DNA from: Actinomycetaceae bacterium
GTDB lineage: Bacteria; Actinomycetota; Actinomycetes; Actinomycetales; Actinomycetaceae
DNA length: 64,000 bases
Assembly: GCA_030527545.1 (NCBI GenBank)
Contig: JAUNAP010000006.1
Span: forward strand, 1 to 64,000
Direction of reading: 5' to 3'
Made by a program: the position numbers and the translations under genes. Under the pieces are notes generated by a model that made no database searches, was not told the origin of the DNA, and worked only from the letters and a program-made list of their open reading frames with translations. Positions 1 to 8,147 of the stretch are shown here, in pieces. Positions within the stretch are counted from its first letter, which is position 1; each line of letters opens with the position of its first letter.

Positions 1-1
1 G

Positions 2-163
2 TCGGCTACAGTAAGCGCAATCGCGAAGGTACGCAGACCAATCAATATGCGCGCCGGGAAGACCCTCACATGGATACTCTCCACGTATGACGAGCGCCGC
101 GAACAATGGGTCAAACAGAAGGTAGCGGGGCACGTAGCCAAACACGGCCACACGCCCCGCTAA
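2..163 (+). CDS. Partial phage protein, C-terminal 53 residues
   Basis: An open frame runs in from the left edge and stops with TAA at 161-163. The residues read naturally for a small basic phage protein (a KTLTWILSTYDERREQW stretch near the middle, many Lys/Arg/His). The start is outside the window. No family is recognised. It faces the minus-strand gene at 172-468 tail to tail with only 8 bases between. It could be the end of an early-region or replication-associated gene; this is not supported by any motif. Confidence 0.45.
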   Translation, partial: SATVSAIAKVRRPINMRAGKTLTWILSTYDERREQWVKQKVAGHVAKHGHTPR

Positions 164-171
164 CCCCGCGG

Positions 172-468
172 TCAGTCACAGAGCCGCGCGGCCCGCGCCT
201 CAGCCTCAGCAAGACTCATCCGGTTAGCCGCATAACGCCGGTCCCCCGAGGCGAGCGCACGAGCTTCACGTTCGGCAGCCCAGGCGCGGACCTCTTCCGG
301 GTCCCACCCGAGTTGCTTCCCCACCCGCACCGCAGGGTCCGGCAGGTCCGGCACGGCCACCCCGGCGTAGGTCACACCGAGGTATTCCGCGATCTCGCGA
401 CGCGACCAGTAGTGACGAGGCTCAGCCACGACGGCCACCGAAGACCACCACGCCGGCAGCAACGGCAT
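172..468 (-). CDS. Small helix-turn-helix (MerR/excisionase-like) protein
   Basis: The 98-residue frame contains HYWSRREIAEYLGV followed by PDPAVRVGKQLGWDPEEVRAW, the pattern of short winged-helix DNA-binding modules seen in AlpA/excisionase-like phage proteins (helix-turn-helix, then a wing, then a helix with the W-x-x-EEV-x-x-W pattern). The C-terminal third is Ala/Arg/Glu-rich and probably helical. The ATG at 468 has no clear ribosome binding site, and in-frame GTG codons at 438 or 429 are alternatives that keep the domain whole. It is transcribed against the late genes, so it may be a regulator or directionality factor of the prophage. That role is inferred from fold and position only. 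Confidence 0.55.
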   Translation of the reverse strand: MPLLPAWWSSVAVVAEPRHYWSRREIAEYLGVTYAGVAVPDLPDPAVRVGKQLGWDPEEVRAWAAEREARALASGDRRYAANRMSLAEAEARAARLCD

Positions 469-705
469 TGACGGCAGCCACGGCAGCAGCTACGCCAACA
501 ACCACGGCGCCGACGAGGGACTCGAGCCCGGCAGACGCGGCGAGCGAGCCGGCGGCGATCACCAGCATCGCAACGGCCACTACCTACTCGCCGACTACCT
601 CCAAACACTTGACCAAAACACCCCCGAACGCTAACCTGTGATACAAGTGGCCACAGGCGTAGACCAAGGCCACCAACCCCACAACTACACCCCCGGGGGT
701 GAACC
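469..705. other. Prophage segment with no supported gene
   Basis: Between the HTH gene and the HNH gene an open stretch in + frame 2 (about 415-634, ending TAA at 632-634) has no ATG, GTG or TTG start and a Gly/His/Asn-rich translation. It could be a decayed gene tail. Bases 635-700 are C/A-rich and end in a run of Gs that may serve as the ribosome binding site of the HNH frame. Confidence 0.4.
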
Positions 706-1011
706 ATAGCCACCTCAAGAACCGGCACCACCCAATGGCTCAACATCACCCGCCGACGCCGAGCCATAGCCCAACGAGAAGGCATCACCCACTGCCCCCT
801 ATGCCACACACAACTCGACTACACACAACCCAAACAACCAAACTCAGCAGAAGTCGACCACATCATTCCTCACGCACAAGGAGGAAAAGACAGACTATGG
901 AACACACGAATAATCTGTCGACTCTGCAACTCACGAAGACATTCATGGATTCAAGCCGAATCTAAACAAACCACCCCAATAGCCCGGGTCGACAACACGC
1001 GCCGCTGGTGA
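706..1011 (+). CDS. Phage HNH endonuclease, apparent ATA start
   Basis: Reading from ATA at 706 to TGA at 1009-1011 gives 101 residues with a clear HNH nuclease core: a CPLCHTQLDY zinc knuckle, AEVDHIIPHAQGG (catalytic DH), then LWNTRIICRLCNSRR (Asn and second CxxC). HNH proteins next to terminase genes in actinophages assist packaging or genome maturation. The frame has no ATG, GTG or TTG: TGA lies at 700-702 and the first codon in the expected start context (followed by Ala-Thr-Ser) is ATA, preceded by a GGGGGTG run at 694-700. Either ATA is used, or a point change inactivated the start. Base composition is A/C-rich, unlike the downstream genes. Confidence 0.75.
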   Translation: MATSRTGTTQWLNITRRRRAIAQREGITHCPLCHTQLDYTQPKQPNSAEVDHIIPHAQGGKDRLWNTRIICRLCNSRRHSWIQAESKQTTPIARVDNTRRW

Positions 1012-1174
1012 CACACCGACCTTTCCGCGCTATCATGCGCAAGAGGAGGGGGTATACCCCTCCCCCGCCCTTGGCCCGCCCCCCAGTGGCGTTAGCGAAT
1101 ATCTCCCCGGGTGTTTCCGCTATTTGAGACAGTGTGCGTGTTTTTTACCACCCGCTGCAGGTGAGGAGCCCCAC
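1012..1174 (+). promoter_or_regulatory. Gap before terminase with GTATAC-centred inverted repeat; candidate cos or terminator
   Basis: Bases 1045-1063 form a near-perfect inverted repeat (GGAGGG ... CCCTCC around GTATAC), followed by a C-rich run and then the leader of the small terminase gene with a GTGAGGAG ribosome binding site at 1161-1168. In HK97-like actinophages the cohesive-end site commonly lies between the HNH gene and the small terminase gene, so cos is a plausible reading. A transcription terminator is the alternative, though there is no T-run. Confidence 0.35.
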
Positions 1175-1486
1175 ATGACCACCACCCGTTCTACTTCTGG
1201 CACGAATCCGCGTAAAACTCAGCGTCGTGGACGGCCACGATCTGTCTTCCAGGCTGCCCAAAGTGGCGATGATGTCCAGTTGTTGACAGCTCTTCGGGAT
1301 CGTATCGCGAAAACGCTGGCTGACCCGGATACTCCTGCGCGTGATTTGGCGTCGTTGTCGAAGAGGCTTCTTGAGATTAACGGGGAGTTGAAGACTGCGG
1401 TGAAGGTGATGGAGGAAGAAGCGAAGAAGGCCCGCGCGGCGGAAGGTAGTGGCGCGGGTGGGGATGAGGCGTGGAGTGGTGTCTGA
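1175..1486 (+). CDS. terS: Terminase small subunit
   Basis: 103 residues beginning at the ATG placed 6 bases after GTGAGGAG; an upstream in-frame ATG at 1124 would add a Cys-rich segment unlike the family. The protein has a basic N-terminus (RKTQRRGRPR), then two amphipathic helices (LLTALRDRIAKTLAD and LASLSKRLLEINGELK). This is typical of the short actinophage TerS that recognises the packaging site and recruits the large subunit. It overlaps the terL gene by 20-40 bases. The family call rests on these features plus position. Confidence 0.75.
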   Translation: MTTTRSTSGTNPRKTQRRGRPRSVFQAAQSGDDVQLLTALRDRIAKTLADPDTPARDLASLSKRLLEINGELKTAVKVMEEEAKKARAAEGSGAGGDEAWSGV

Positions 1487-2963
1487 GTCTCACGCGTTGT
1501 CTGAGCTTGCTACTCATGTGGTGTTGCCTGCTGGGATTGTGTCGACTGGGTGGCCTGTGGTGCGTGAGAAGTGTGCCCAGTTGGGGACGCGGTTTGACCC
1601 GTGGCAAGACGGTTTGGGGCGGGCGATGCTTGCTAAGCGTGCGGATGGGACGTATGCGGCTGGTGTGGGTGGGGTGTGTATGTCGCTTCCTCGCCAGGTG
1701 GGTAAGACTTTCACGGTCGGGAACATGATTTTTGGGTTGTGTCTGGCTAGTGATGATGTGAAGGTGTTGTGGACTGCTCATCGGACTCGCACGTCTGGGG
1801 AGACGTTTAAGACGATGCAGGGGTTTGCGAAGAACCCGAAGGTGGCGCCGTTTGTGCGTCAGGTGCGGCAGGTGAATGGGCAGGAGGAGATTTCGTTCAC
1901 GACGGGGTCTCGGATCTTGTTTGGGGCTCGCGAGTCGGGGTTTGGTCGTGGCTTCGACAAGGTTGATGTGATTGTGTTTGATGAGGCTCAGATTCTCACG
2001 CAAAAGCCTCTTGATGACATGATTGCGGCGACGAATGCGTCTCCTAACGCGTTGGTGTTGTATATGGGGACTCCTCCTAAGCCGACTGACCCGGCTGAGG
2101 TGTTTTCTCGTATCCGCCGTGAGGCTCTTTCTGGTGGGGATGGGGAGACGTTGTATGTGGAGTTTTCTGCGCCTGAGGGGGCGCGTGTGGATGATGAGGG
2201 GGCGTGGGCGCAGGCTAACCCGTCGTTTCCTTTTCGTACGTCGCCCACCGCGATGCGGCGGTTGTTGAAGAATCTGGGTGAGGAGTCTTTTCGCCGGGAG
2301 GGCCTGGGGGTGTGGGACCCGGAATCGTTGTCTGTCTCGGCTGTTGATGCGGGCGTGTGGGAGCGTGCCCGTATGGGTGAGGGCGTGTTCGCGGATCGTG
2401 CGGGCGGGGTGTGTTTTGCGGCGCGGTTTAGTGCCGATGGGGCGTGGCTTGGTTTAGGTGCCGCGTCCAGGCTGGTTGATGGGCGTGTGCTGGTTGATCC
2501 GGTGCGGATGGAACCGGCGTCTGTGGGGACTGGTTGGCTGGTTGATTACCTGTTGGCGGATGATCGTCTTGATGAGGCGTGCGGAGTGATTGTTGAGGGC
2601 CGTTCGGGTGCGGCGTATTTGATTGATCAGCTGCGCCGAGCGGGTGTGCCTCGGTCGATGATTGTTGCCCCGGATACGCAGGGTGCTGTTGACGCGTATT
2701 CGATGATGGCTGCTGGCCTTGGTGAGGGCCGTGTGGTGCATGTGGGTGTGGGTGAGCTTGACCGGCAGGTTTCGGTGGCGTCACGGCGCAAGATCGGTAG
2801 CCGTGGTGGGTTTGGTTGGGTGGCCCCGGAGGGGGATACGTGTTGTTTGTTTGATGCGGTGACTCTTGCGGCGTGGGGTGTGCAGACGATTAAACGCAAA
2901 CCCCGTAAGTGTCGGGGTGTTGATGGTGAGGCTAGGGGCCGGAAGAAGGTGATTGTGCTGTGA
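1449..2963 (+). CDS. terL: Terminase large subunit
   Basis: The packaging ATPase and nuclease of the phage DNA translocation motor. The N-terminal ATPase domain shows a Walker A-type loop (PRQVGKTF at about residues 80-87) and a Walker B with catalytic Glu (VDVIVFDEAQ, about 174-183), then the coupling segment (LYMGTPPKP, about 203-211). The C-terminal half holds the nuclease-type acidic positions (around residues 310-440). Length (504) is normal. Translation can begin at GTG 1449 or ATG 1464; both overlap terS. The stop overlaps the portal start (GTGA). Confidence 0.93.
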   Translation: MARVGMRRGVVSESHALSELATHVVLPAGIVSTGWPVVREKCAQLGTRFDPWQDGLGRAMLAKRADGTYAAGVGGVCMSLPRQVGKTFTVGNMIFGLCLASDDVKVLWTAHRTRTSGETFKTMQGFAKNPKVAPFVRQVRQVNGQEEISFTTGSRILFGARESGFGRGFDKVDVIVFDEAQILTQKPLDDMIAATNASPNALVLYMGTPPKPTDPAEVFSRIRREALSGGDGETLYVEFSAPEGARVDDEGAWAQANPSFPFRTSPTAMRRLLKNLGEESFRREGLGVWDPESLSVSAVDAGVWERARMGEGVFADRAGGVCFAARFSADGAWLGLGAASRLVDGRVLVDPVRMEPASVGTGWLVDYLLADDRLDEACGVIVEGRSGAAYLIDQLRRAGVPRSMIVAPDTQGAVDAYSMMAAGLGEGRVVHVGVGELDRQVSVASRRKIGSRGGFGWVAPEGDTCCLFDAVTLAAWGVQTIKRKPRKCRGVDGEARGRKKVIVL

Positions 2964-4426
2964 CCTGGAATGTGGATGCTGCTAATGGCGGGGCCGTGTC
3001 GCGGTTTGGTTTGCCTGTGGTCCCGGTGGTTGAGGGGCTTGAGGCAGGCGAGCAGGAGCTGCTTGGACGCATGTGGGGGCGGCTGCGTCGGGTCCGGGCA
3101 AAGAACCTGTTGATTGACGCCTACTATGACCAGCACAAGTTCTTCCATAACCTCGGGATCAGCGTGCCCGACAAGATGGCTGCCACACAAGCGGCACTTG
3201 ACTGGCCCTCGAAAGCGGTGCAGTCCCTGGCGCGTAAACACGTGTTTGAGGGTTTCAGCCTTGATGGGGTGTCTAACCCGTGGGGTGTGGGCCAAGTGCT
3301 TGCGGCTAACCAGTTTGGTTTGTGTCTGTCGCAGGCGATTAATTCGGCCTACAAGTACGGGTGTGCGTTCTTGGTGGTCACGCGTGGCGACGAGGAGGCT
3401 GGTGACCCGCCGGTGGTGGTCCAGGCTAGGGATGCGTTGTGGGCGACGGGCGTGTGGGATCAGCGGCGTCAGCGTTTGTCTGCCGCAATGCTGGTGTTGG
3501 ATGCCGACGAGCACGCCCGCCCGCGTGTGGTGTTGCTGATCACCAGCCGTGACGTTGTCGAGATCGAGGCTGGTCCTGAGGGGGGTGTGGTGTCTCGCCG
3601 TTACAGGCATGGGCTTTCTCGTCTGCCTGTAGAGATGCTGGCCTATGATCCTCAGCTTGGCCGTCCGTTTGGCAGGTCTCGGATCACGAGGACCGTGCGG
3701 TATCTAACGGATGTGGCCGCGCGTACGCTGGTGCGTGCCGAGACTTCGGCTGAGTTTTTTGCCGCCCCTCAAAGGTATGTGTTGGGTGCGGACCCGGACG
3801 CGTTTGCGGATATGGATTCGTGGAAGGCTGTCACCGGGCGGTTGTTGGCGCTGGCGACGAATGAGGAGGGGGCTACTCCTACGGCAGGCACTTTCCCGCA
3901 GGTGTCGATGGAACCGCATTTGGCGATGTATCGCCAGCTCGCGCAGAACTTTTGTGCCGCGACTTCGTTGCCGCAGTCTTCGGTGGGGTTGTTTGCTGAT
4001 AACCCGGCTTCTGCTGAGGCGATGCAGGCTGCAGAATACGCGCTGTCGGATGAGGCGGAGTACCAGTGGCAAGTGTTTACTCCAGCACTGAGGCGTGTCG
4101 TGGAGGACGTTGTGATGCTTCGTGATGGCTTGGATGCCCCGCCTGAGGGGTCGTGGCGGGTTGATGTGGGCTGGAAGCCAGCCCGTTATGTGTCTCCGCA
4201 GGCTGCCGCGGATTCAATTGTCAAGCTTGTGCAGGCACTGCCGCAGGTTGCTGGCACACAGGTGGCGCTTAAGCGTGCTGGGTTTAGCGCTAGTGAGATA
4301 TCCGAGATCGAAGCGACCGCTACTCGCCAGCGTGCCGAGACCGTGTTGGATCGCCTCGAAGCGCTAGCAAACAAAGACGCAGATAGCGACACAACTGGTC
4401 AAGAGGCCCCACCAGATGACAGCTAA
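2960..4426 (+). CDS. Phage portal protein
   Basis: The 488-residue protein forms the dodecameric vertex channel through which DNA enters and leaves the head. It matches the SPP1 gp6-like portal family in length, in the N-terminal NLLIDAYYDQHKFF region, in the central HGLSRLPVEMLAYDP ... FGRSRI clip/wing segment (about residues 215-240), and in the C-terminal NPASAEAMQAAE helix (about 348-359). It starts at a GTG that overlaps the terL stop, so the two are translationally coupled. The gene for the MuF-type protein follows after 54 bases. Confidence 0.92.
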   Translation: MTWNVDAANGGAVSRFGLPVVPVVEGLEAGEQELLGRMWGRLRRVRAKNLLIDAYYDQHKFFHNLGISVPDKMAATQAALDWPSKAVQSLARKHVFEGFSLDGVSNPWGVGQVLAANQFGLCLSQAINSAYKYGCAFLVVTRGDEEAGDPPVVVQARDALWATGVWDQRRQRLSAAMLVLDADEHARPRVVLLITSRDVVEIEAGPEGGVVSRRYRHGLSRLPVEMLAYDPQLGRPFGRSRITRTVRYLTDVAARTLVRAETSAEFFAAPQRYVLGADPDAFADMDSWKAVTGRLLALATNEEGATPTAGTFPQVSMEPHLAMYRQLAQNFCAATSLPQSSVGLFADNPASAEAMQAAEYALSDEAEYQWQVFTPALRRVVEDVVMLRDGLDAPPEGSWRVDVGWKPARYVSPQAAADSIVKLVQALPQVAGTQVALKRAGFSASEISEIEATATRQRAETVLDRLEALANKDADSDTTGQEAPPDDS

Positions 4427-4480
4427 CGACTGAGGGGTCGGGGCCGTATAGGTGAGGCGGTATGGGAGGAGGCGGGGTTG

Positions 4481-5764
4481 ATGAGTGGTATCGCGGTCTA
4501 TGACTATGTTGCTCAAGCAGCCAGGCTCCGGGCTCGTGCTTTCCTCGCTAGCTTCGACCTAGCCAAGCTCACCCCACTCCAGGTTGCCGCCTTGCTCGAC
4601 CAGGCTCTTCCAGGCCTGATCAATGAGGCTACTGCCGTAGGGACGCAGGCTGGGGATGAGTATTATCAGGCTGCGCGGCTACGCGGGATGGCTGGGGAAG
4701 AATGGACGCCCCCAGGCGTGGGCAAGCTACGTCCCGGGGTGGTTGATGCTGGCCTGCTTGAAGAGGTTGCTGCAGGCCGCCTGGTGGGTCAGTTGCTGCG
4801 TGACGCTATCGTGTCTTACACGGTCCAGGCGGCTACTGGTGCTGCGAGGTCGCGTGTGCGGCGTCTCATTCGTTCTGACCCGTCTCCTAGGGTGCGGTGG
4901 GCTCGGGTGCCGACGGGTGCGGTGACGTGTGCGTGGTGCAAGATGCTGGCTTCACGCGGGTTTGCCTATACCAGTGCTGACGCCGCGGGACTTGCTGGGC
5001 AGTTCCACCGTCATTGCGATTGTCGCGTGGTCCCGGCGTTTGGTGACAGGCTGCCTGAGGTGCCTGGCTATGACCCGGCTGTTTTGAAGCAGGAGTATGA
5101 CGCGGTGCGTCGCGCTGTTGAGGCTGAGCCTTATAGGGAGGTTCTTGTTAATGGGCGGATGCGTCGGCAGTGGATTCGTGTGGATGATTACGCGATTGCT
5201 GCGAAGTGGCGCCAGATGTTTCCTGACCGTGTTTCGGATGGGAAACATACCCGTCTGATGCGCAAGACGAGGTCGGACTCGGCCAAACCAGCCCGGGTCA
5301 CCCCAGACGGGTCCTATGTGGTGGACAAGCATACAGACCTTGTTCGGCTGGCTCGCGATAAGCTCGCTCAGGTTCCCTCTGAGTTGCGGTTTGGTAAGCA
5401 TATGCCGCCTGAGATGCCTCAGCTGCCGCCCGAATGGTGGCCCAGCCAGGAGGGGATGCCGCTGTTGCGGGCTAAGGAGTGGAACCACATCCTCTATGGT
5501 GACCATCGCGGAGAAGGTGGCCATCTTTTTGGGCATTCGTGGCGGCATAAGCCACGTGTCGATGGCGGCCCGATCACGGAGTTCCCGGTCTCGTGGACCG
5601 CAGACACCGTGGCCAAAGCCCTCGCCCACGTCTGCAAGACAGGCGTGCCATGGGAGCAAAATGGACTGCGCGGCACCTTTCAGGGTGTCTCGCTCGTTGT
5701 CAGAATTGGAACACGCAAAACTGGAGTTACCCGTGTTATCACATGCTATCCACTGTATGAGTGA
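4481..5764 (+). CDS. MuF-type head protein fused to a C-terminal EndoU RNase domain
   Basis: The N-terminal ~200 residues are a minor head (MuF/VG15-like) protein with the diagnostic RVPTGAVTCAWCKMLASRG and FHRHCDCR segments. A linker of about 100 residues leads to a C-terminal ~100-residue domain with the bacterial EndoU signature: HILYGD (His near 336), GGHLFGH (His near 348), TEFP, and the terminal ITCYP with the catalytic-type Thr near 421. EndoU domains are RNA-cleaving toxins of polymorphic toxin systems; MuF-toxin fusions are a known class of temperate-phage effectors. Start chosen at ATG 4481 behind GGGAGGAGG (a TTG at 4478 is possible). The following small gene is the likely immunity partner. 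Delivery during injection and the target RNA are not shown by the sequence. Confidence 0.88.
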   Translation: MSGIAVYDYVAQAARLRARAFLASFDLAKLTPLQVAALLDQALPGLINEATAVGTQAGDEYYQAARLRGMAGEEWTPPGVGKLRPGVVDAGLLEEVAAGRLVGQLLRDAIVSYTVQAATGAARSRVRRLIRSDPSPRVRWARVPTGAVTCAWCKMLASRGFAYTSADAAGLAGQFHRHCDCRVVPAFGDRLPEVPGYDPAVLKQEYDAVRRAVEAEPYREVLVNGRMRRQWIRVDDYAIAAKWRQMFPDRVSDGKHTRLMRKTRSDSAKPARVTPDGSYVVDKHTDLVRLARDKLAQVPSELRFGKHMPPEMPQLPPEWWPSQEGMPLLRAKEWNHILYGDHRGEGGHLFGHSWRHKPRVDGGPITEFPVSWTADTVAKALAHVCKTGVPWEQNGLRGTFQGVSLVVRIGTRKTGVTRVITCYPLYE

Positions 5765-5776
5765 TAGGTTGGCCAC

Positions 5777-6061
5777 GTGGATGTAATGGAGGAGATTTGG
5801 GCTTTGTCGTCTCGTGTGCTTGAGCTCGCACGCGAGCAGGGCCGCGACGACCTCATCTCCCAGCTTGAGTGGGACGCCTTCGAATGCCAAGACGCTATCC
5901 CCGAGGCATCTATTGAATACGGTATCTGCCATGGACTCGAGTTCCCGATGGAGTTTCTCCACCATATCGAGGCTTTACAAGCCGCCGACCCATATGTAGC
6001 AGACTTGGAAGAGACCATACCGCAACTTCGTGAGCATATGGGGTTGCCTGTCGACGATTAG
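5777..6061 (+). CDS. Small acidic protein, probable EndoU immunity protein
   Basis: Begins 12 bases after the stop of the MuF-EndoU gene, at GTG 5777 or ATG 5786. The 94-residue product is all-helical in appearance and strongly acidic (DDLISQLEWDAFECQD, DLEETIPQL), with no signal or membrane segment: the usual look of a cytoplasmic immunity protein that neutralises a cognate RNase. It resembles MafI-like immunity proteins paired with EndoU toxins in general features, but I cannot confirm that family. A terminator follows directly, which sets the pair off from the scaffold and capsid genes. Confidence 0.65.
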   Translation: MDVMEEIWALSSRVLELAREQGRDDLISQLEWDAFECQDAIPEASIEYGICHGLEFPMEFLHHIEALQAADPYVADLEETIPQLREHMGLPVDD

Positions 6062-6084
6062 CCTCGCTGTCTAGCTAGTCCTTG

Positions 6085-6119
6085 CCCCGCACCTGATTGA
6101 GAGTGGCGGGGTTTTCTTA
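6085..6119 (+). terminator. Rho-independent terminator inside the late operon
   Basis: A CCCCGC/GCGGGG stem with a 15-base loop (6085-6111) followed by TTTTCTTAT lies 23 bases after the putative immunity gene. Two more tight hairpins follow, at about 6134-6152 (CCCCACC/GGTGGGG) and 6156-6169 (GCCCCG/CGGGGC), before the scaffold ribosome binding site GGAGG. A terminator here means either partial readthrough or a separate promoter for the capsid genes. Confidence 0.65.
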
Positions 6120-6203
6120 TACCCCTGTTTCTTCCCCACCCTGGTGGTGGGGCTGGCCCCGCACGGGGCGCACTATCCGTTTCTACTATGTGGAGGCACC
6201 ATC

Positions 6204-6695
6204 ATGCCGTATGACTCCCAATCCCCGCACGGGGAACCCGACACCGACCACACCAGCCCGTCTAGCCAGGCTAGCGATGCTGGCGAGGCAGACGGTGTTG
6301 ATTGGAAAGCGATGGCAAGGAAGTGGGAGGCACGCGCGAAACGCTCCCACACCCGCATCGCCCAGCTCGAAGCCGACGCGAAAACCCACGCCGGCCAAGT
6401 CAAGGAAGCCGTAGAAGCAGCCGAGGCCCCGTTGAGGGAGCGTATTGGCCAGCTCGAACACGCCGAACAACTACGTGCTTGGGCCACTCAGGCCGCAACC
6501 GAAGCGAACGTGCCTGTCGAGCTGTTACGCGGGGAGAGTCTTGAAGAGCTCACCGACCACGCCAAGCTCATTAGCAAGGCCATCAAGGCCGCACGCGATA
6601 GCCAACGGGTGGTCGAACACGTCGAGCAGACCCCTACACGACGGGGTTCGGATGCTGCGGCGTTTGCGAGGGCGCTGTTCGGCCAGACCGGTTAG
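6204..6695 (+). CDS. Capsid scaffolding protein
   Basis: 163 residues, starting at the ATG behind GTGGAGGCACC. The protein has a polar, disordered N-terminus (residues 1-35), a long charged coiled coil (about 40-100; WKAMARKWEARAKRSHTRIAQLEAD), and a C-terminal capsid-binding region rich in Ala and Arg. It sits immediately before the major capsid gene, as scaffolds of HK97-fold siphoviruses do. The role is to guide capsid protein into procapsids. No protease domain is seen. Confidence 0.82.
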   Translation: MPYDSQSPHGEPDTDHTSPSSQASDAGEADGVDWKAMARKWEARAKRSHTRIAQLEADAKTHAGQVKEAVEAAEAPLRERIGQLEHAEQLRAWATQAATEANVPVELLRGESLEELTDHAKLISKAIKAARDSQRVVEHVEQTPTRRGSDAAAFARALFGQTG

Positions 6696-6755
6696 GCACG
6701 GGGCCTCCACTCATCAAACAGTCACAACCTTTAGAAAACATGAAGGAGGAATGTT

Positions 6756-7676
6756 ATGGCTGTGTTTTCAACCAACGACCACAAAGTCATGATGCCCAGG
6801 AACATCGCTAACGGTATCGTGGCCCAAGCCCGCTCGACCTCTCTGGTAGCGAAGCTGTCGGCGGCAGAACCGATGCGGTTTGGCGAGACCGACATTATTA
6901 CCTTCAACGAGTTCCCCAAGATGGAGTTCGTTGACGAGGGCGCCGACAAGTCGCCCACGTCCGCGAAGCTGGGGTCGGTGACCGCGAAGCCTCACAAGGG
7001 ACAGGTCACGCTGCGGTTTAACGAGGAAGTCCAGTGGGCTGACGAGGACTACCAGCTGGGCCTGCTCGACGAGCTTGCTAAGGCTGGTGAGGTCGCGTTG
7101 TCTCGTGGCCTCGACCTGGGCCTGTTGCACCGGATCAACCCGTTGAAGGGAACTGCGACCACGTGGGATAACTACCTGGCCGCTACCACTAAGACGGTTG
7201 AGATCGATGCTAAGACCGATGCCGATGAGGTGTTGCGTAAGGCCGTGGGCCTGTTGGTGTCTGAAGGAGACGCCTGGCCGGTCAACGGTGTCGCCCTCGA
7301 CCCCAGGTTCGCGTGGGACCTGGCCGGATTGAAGGACAAGGACGGACGTCAGCGCTACCCCAACCTTGGGTTTGGTGTGGGTATGACATCGTTCATGGGT
7401 CTGCCGTGTGCGGTGGGGTCGACGGTGTCGGGCAAGCCCGAAGCAACCAAGGACACCGACGTGCGTGCCATCGTTGGTGACTGGGCTGGTGGTGTGCGTT
7501 GGGGTGTCCAGCGTGACCTGCCGGTAGAGATCATCCGGTTTGGTGACCCCGATGGCCAAGGCGACTTGAAGCGGAAGAACCAGATCGCGTTGCGACTGGA
7601 GATCGTCTACGGCTGGTACGTGTTCACTGACCGGTTCGCCCTGGTTAAGGCCAAGGCCGCCGGTGTTGGCGGGTGA
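6756..7676 (+). CDS. Major capsid protein, HK97 fold
   Basis: 306 residues, no N-terminal delta domain, matching short actinophage major capsid proteins. Recognisable segments are the N-arm (PRNIANGIVAQARSTSLVAKLS), the E-loop (NEFPKMEFVDEGADKSPT, about 50-67), the P-domain long helix (QLGLLDELAKAGEVALSRGLD) and the C-terminal RLEIVYGWYVFTDRFALVK strand. A strong AAGGAGG ribosome binding site precedes the ATG. It is expected to be the most highly translated gene of the cluster. Confidence 0.92.
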   Translation: MAVFSTNDHKVMMPRNIANGIVAQARSTSLVAKLSAAEPMRFGETDIITFNEFPKMEFVDEGADKSPTSAKLGSVTAKPHKGQVTLRFNEEVQWADEDYQLGLLDELAKAGEVALSRGLDLGLLHRINPLKGTATTWDNYLAATTKTVEIDAKTDADEVLRKAVGLLVSEGDAWPVNGVALDPRFAWDLAGLKDKDGRQRYPNLGFGVGMTSFMGLPCAVGSTVSGKPEATKDTDVRAIVGDWAGGVRWGVQRDLPVEIIRFGDPDGQGDLKRKNQIALRLEIVYGWYVFTDRFALVKAKAAGVGG

Positions 7677-7715
7677 GGACACACTAGCGGAACCCGAGTG
7701 GGGGTGGTGTAACAC

Positions 7716-8147
7716 ATGATGGGCGCATTCGCTGACGTGACGGATGTGGAAGCCAGATGGCGGCCCCTAACAGCTGGGGAGAAATCCAGGTGCAAGGTGC
7801 TGCTGGAGGATGCTTCGAGTCTGATTCGTGACACCATCCCCACTTGGGAGGAGGCTTCTGCCGCGACGTTGAAACGTATCGCGTGTGCGGTAGTGGTCAG
7901 GGCGATGAACACTCCCGAGCAGGCCGGGGGTGGTGGGGTGTCCTCGGTGCAGGTCACGGCTGGTCCTTACTCCCAGCAGGTGTCGTATTCGAACCCGGGC
8001 GGGGACTTGTATCTGACCCGGGCCGAGCGGGCCGCGTTGACTGGTGGGGGCAGGCGGGCCTGGTCGATCGACATGACCCCCGCCCACGTGAAAGACCGGC
8101 CCGCCTGGGGTGCGCTGTTGTCTTCAGTAAATGGGCAGCAGCCATGA
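7716..8147 (+). CDS. Head-tail connector, Gp19/Gp15/Gp42 family
   Basis: 143 residues. The N-terminus ADVTDVEARWRPLTAGEKSRCKVLLEDAS and the SYSNPGGDLYLTRAERAAL segment are typical of the Gp19/Gp15/Gp42-like adaptor proteins that bind the portal ring after packaging. The stop overlaps the ATG of the next gene (ATGA). Start may be ATG 7716 or ATG 7719; both follow GTGGTGTAACAC. Confidence 0.82.
   Translation: MMGAFADVTDVEARWRPLTAGEKSRCKVLLEDASSLIRDTIPTWEEASAATLKRIACAVVVRAMNTPEQAGGGGVSSVQVTAGPYSQQVSYSNPGGDLYLTRAERAALTGGGRRAWSIDMTPAHVKDRPAWGALLSSVNGQQP

Noticed and set aside
699-965. 88-residue frame starting GTG 699
   Set aside because: Ser/His/Thr/Pro-rich shadow; another frame of the same DNA encodes an unmistakable HNH domain.
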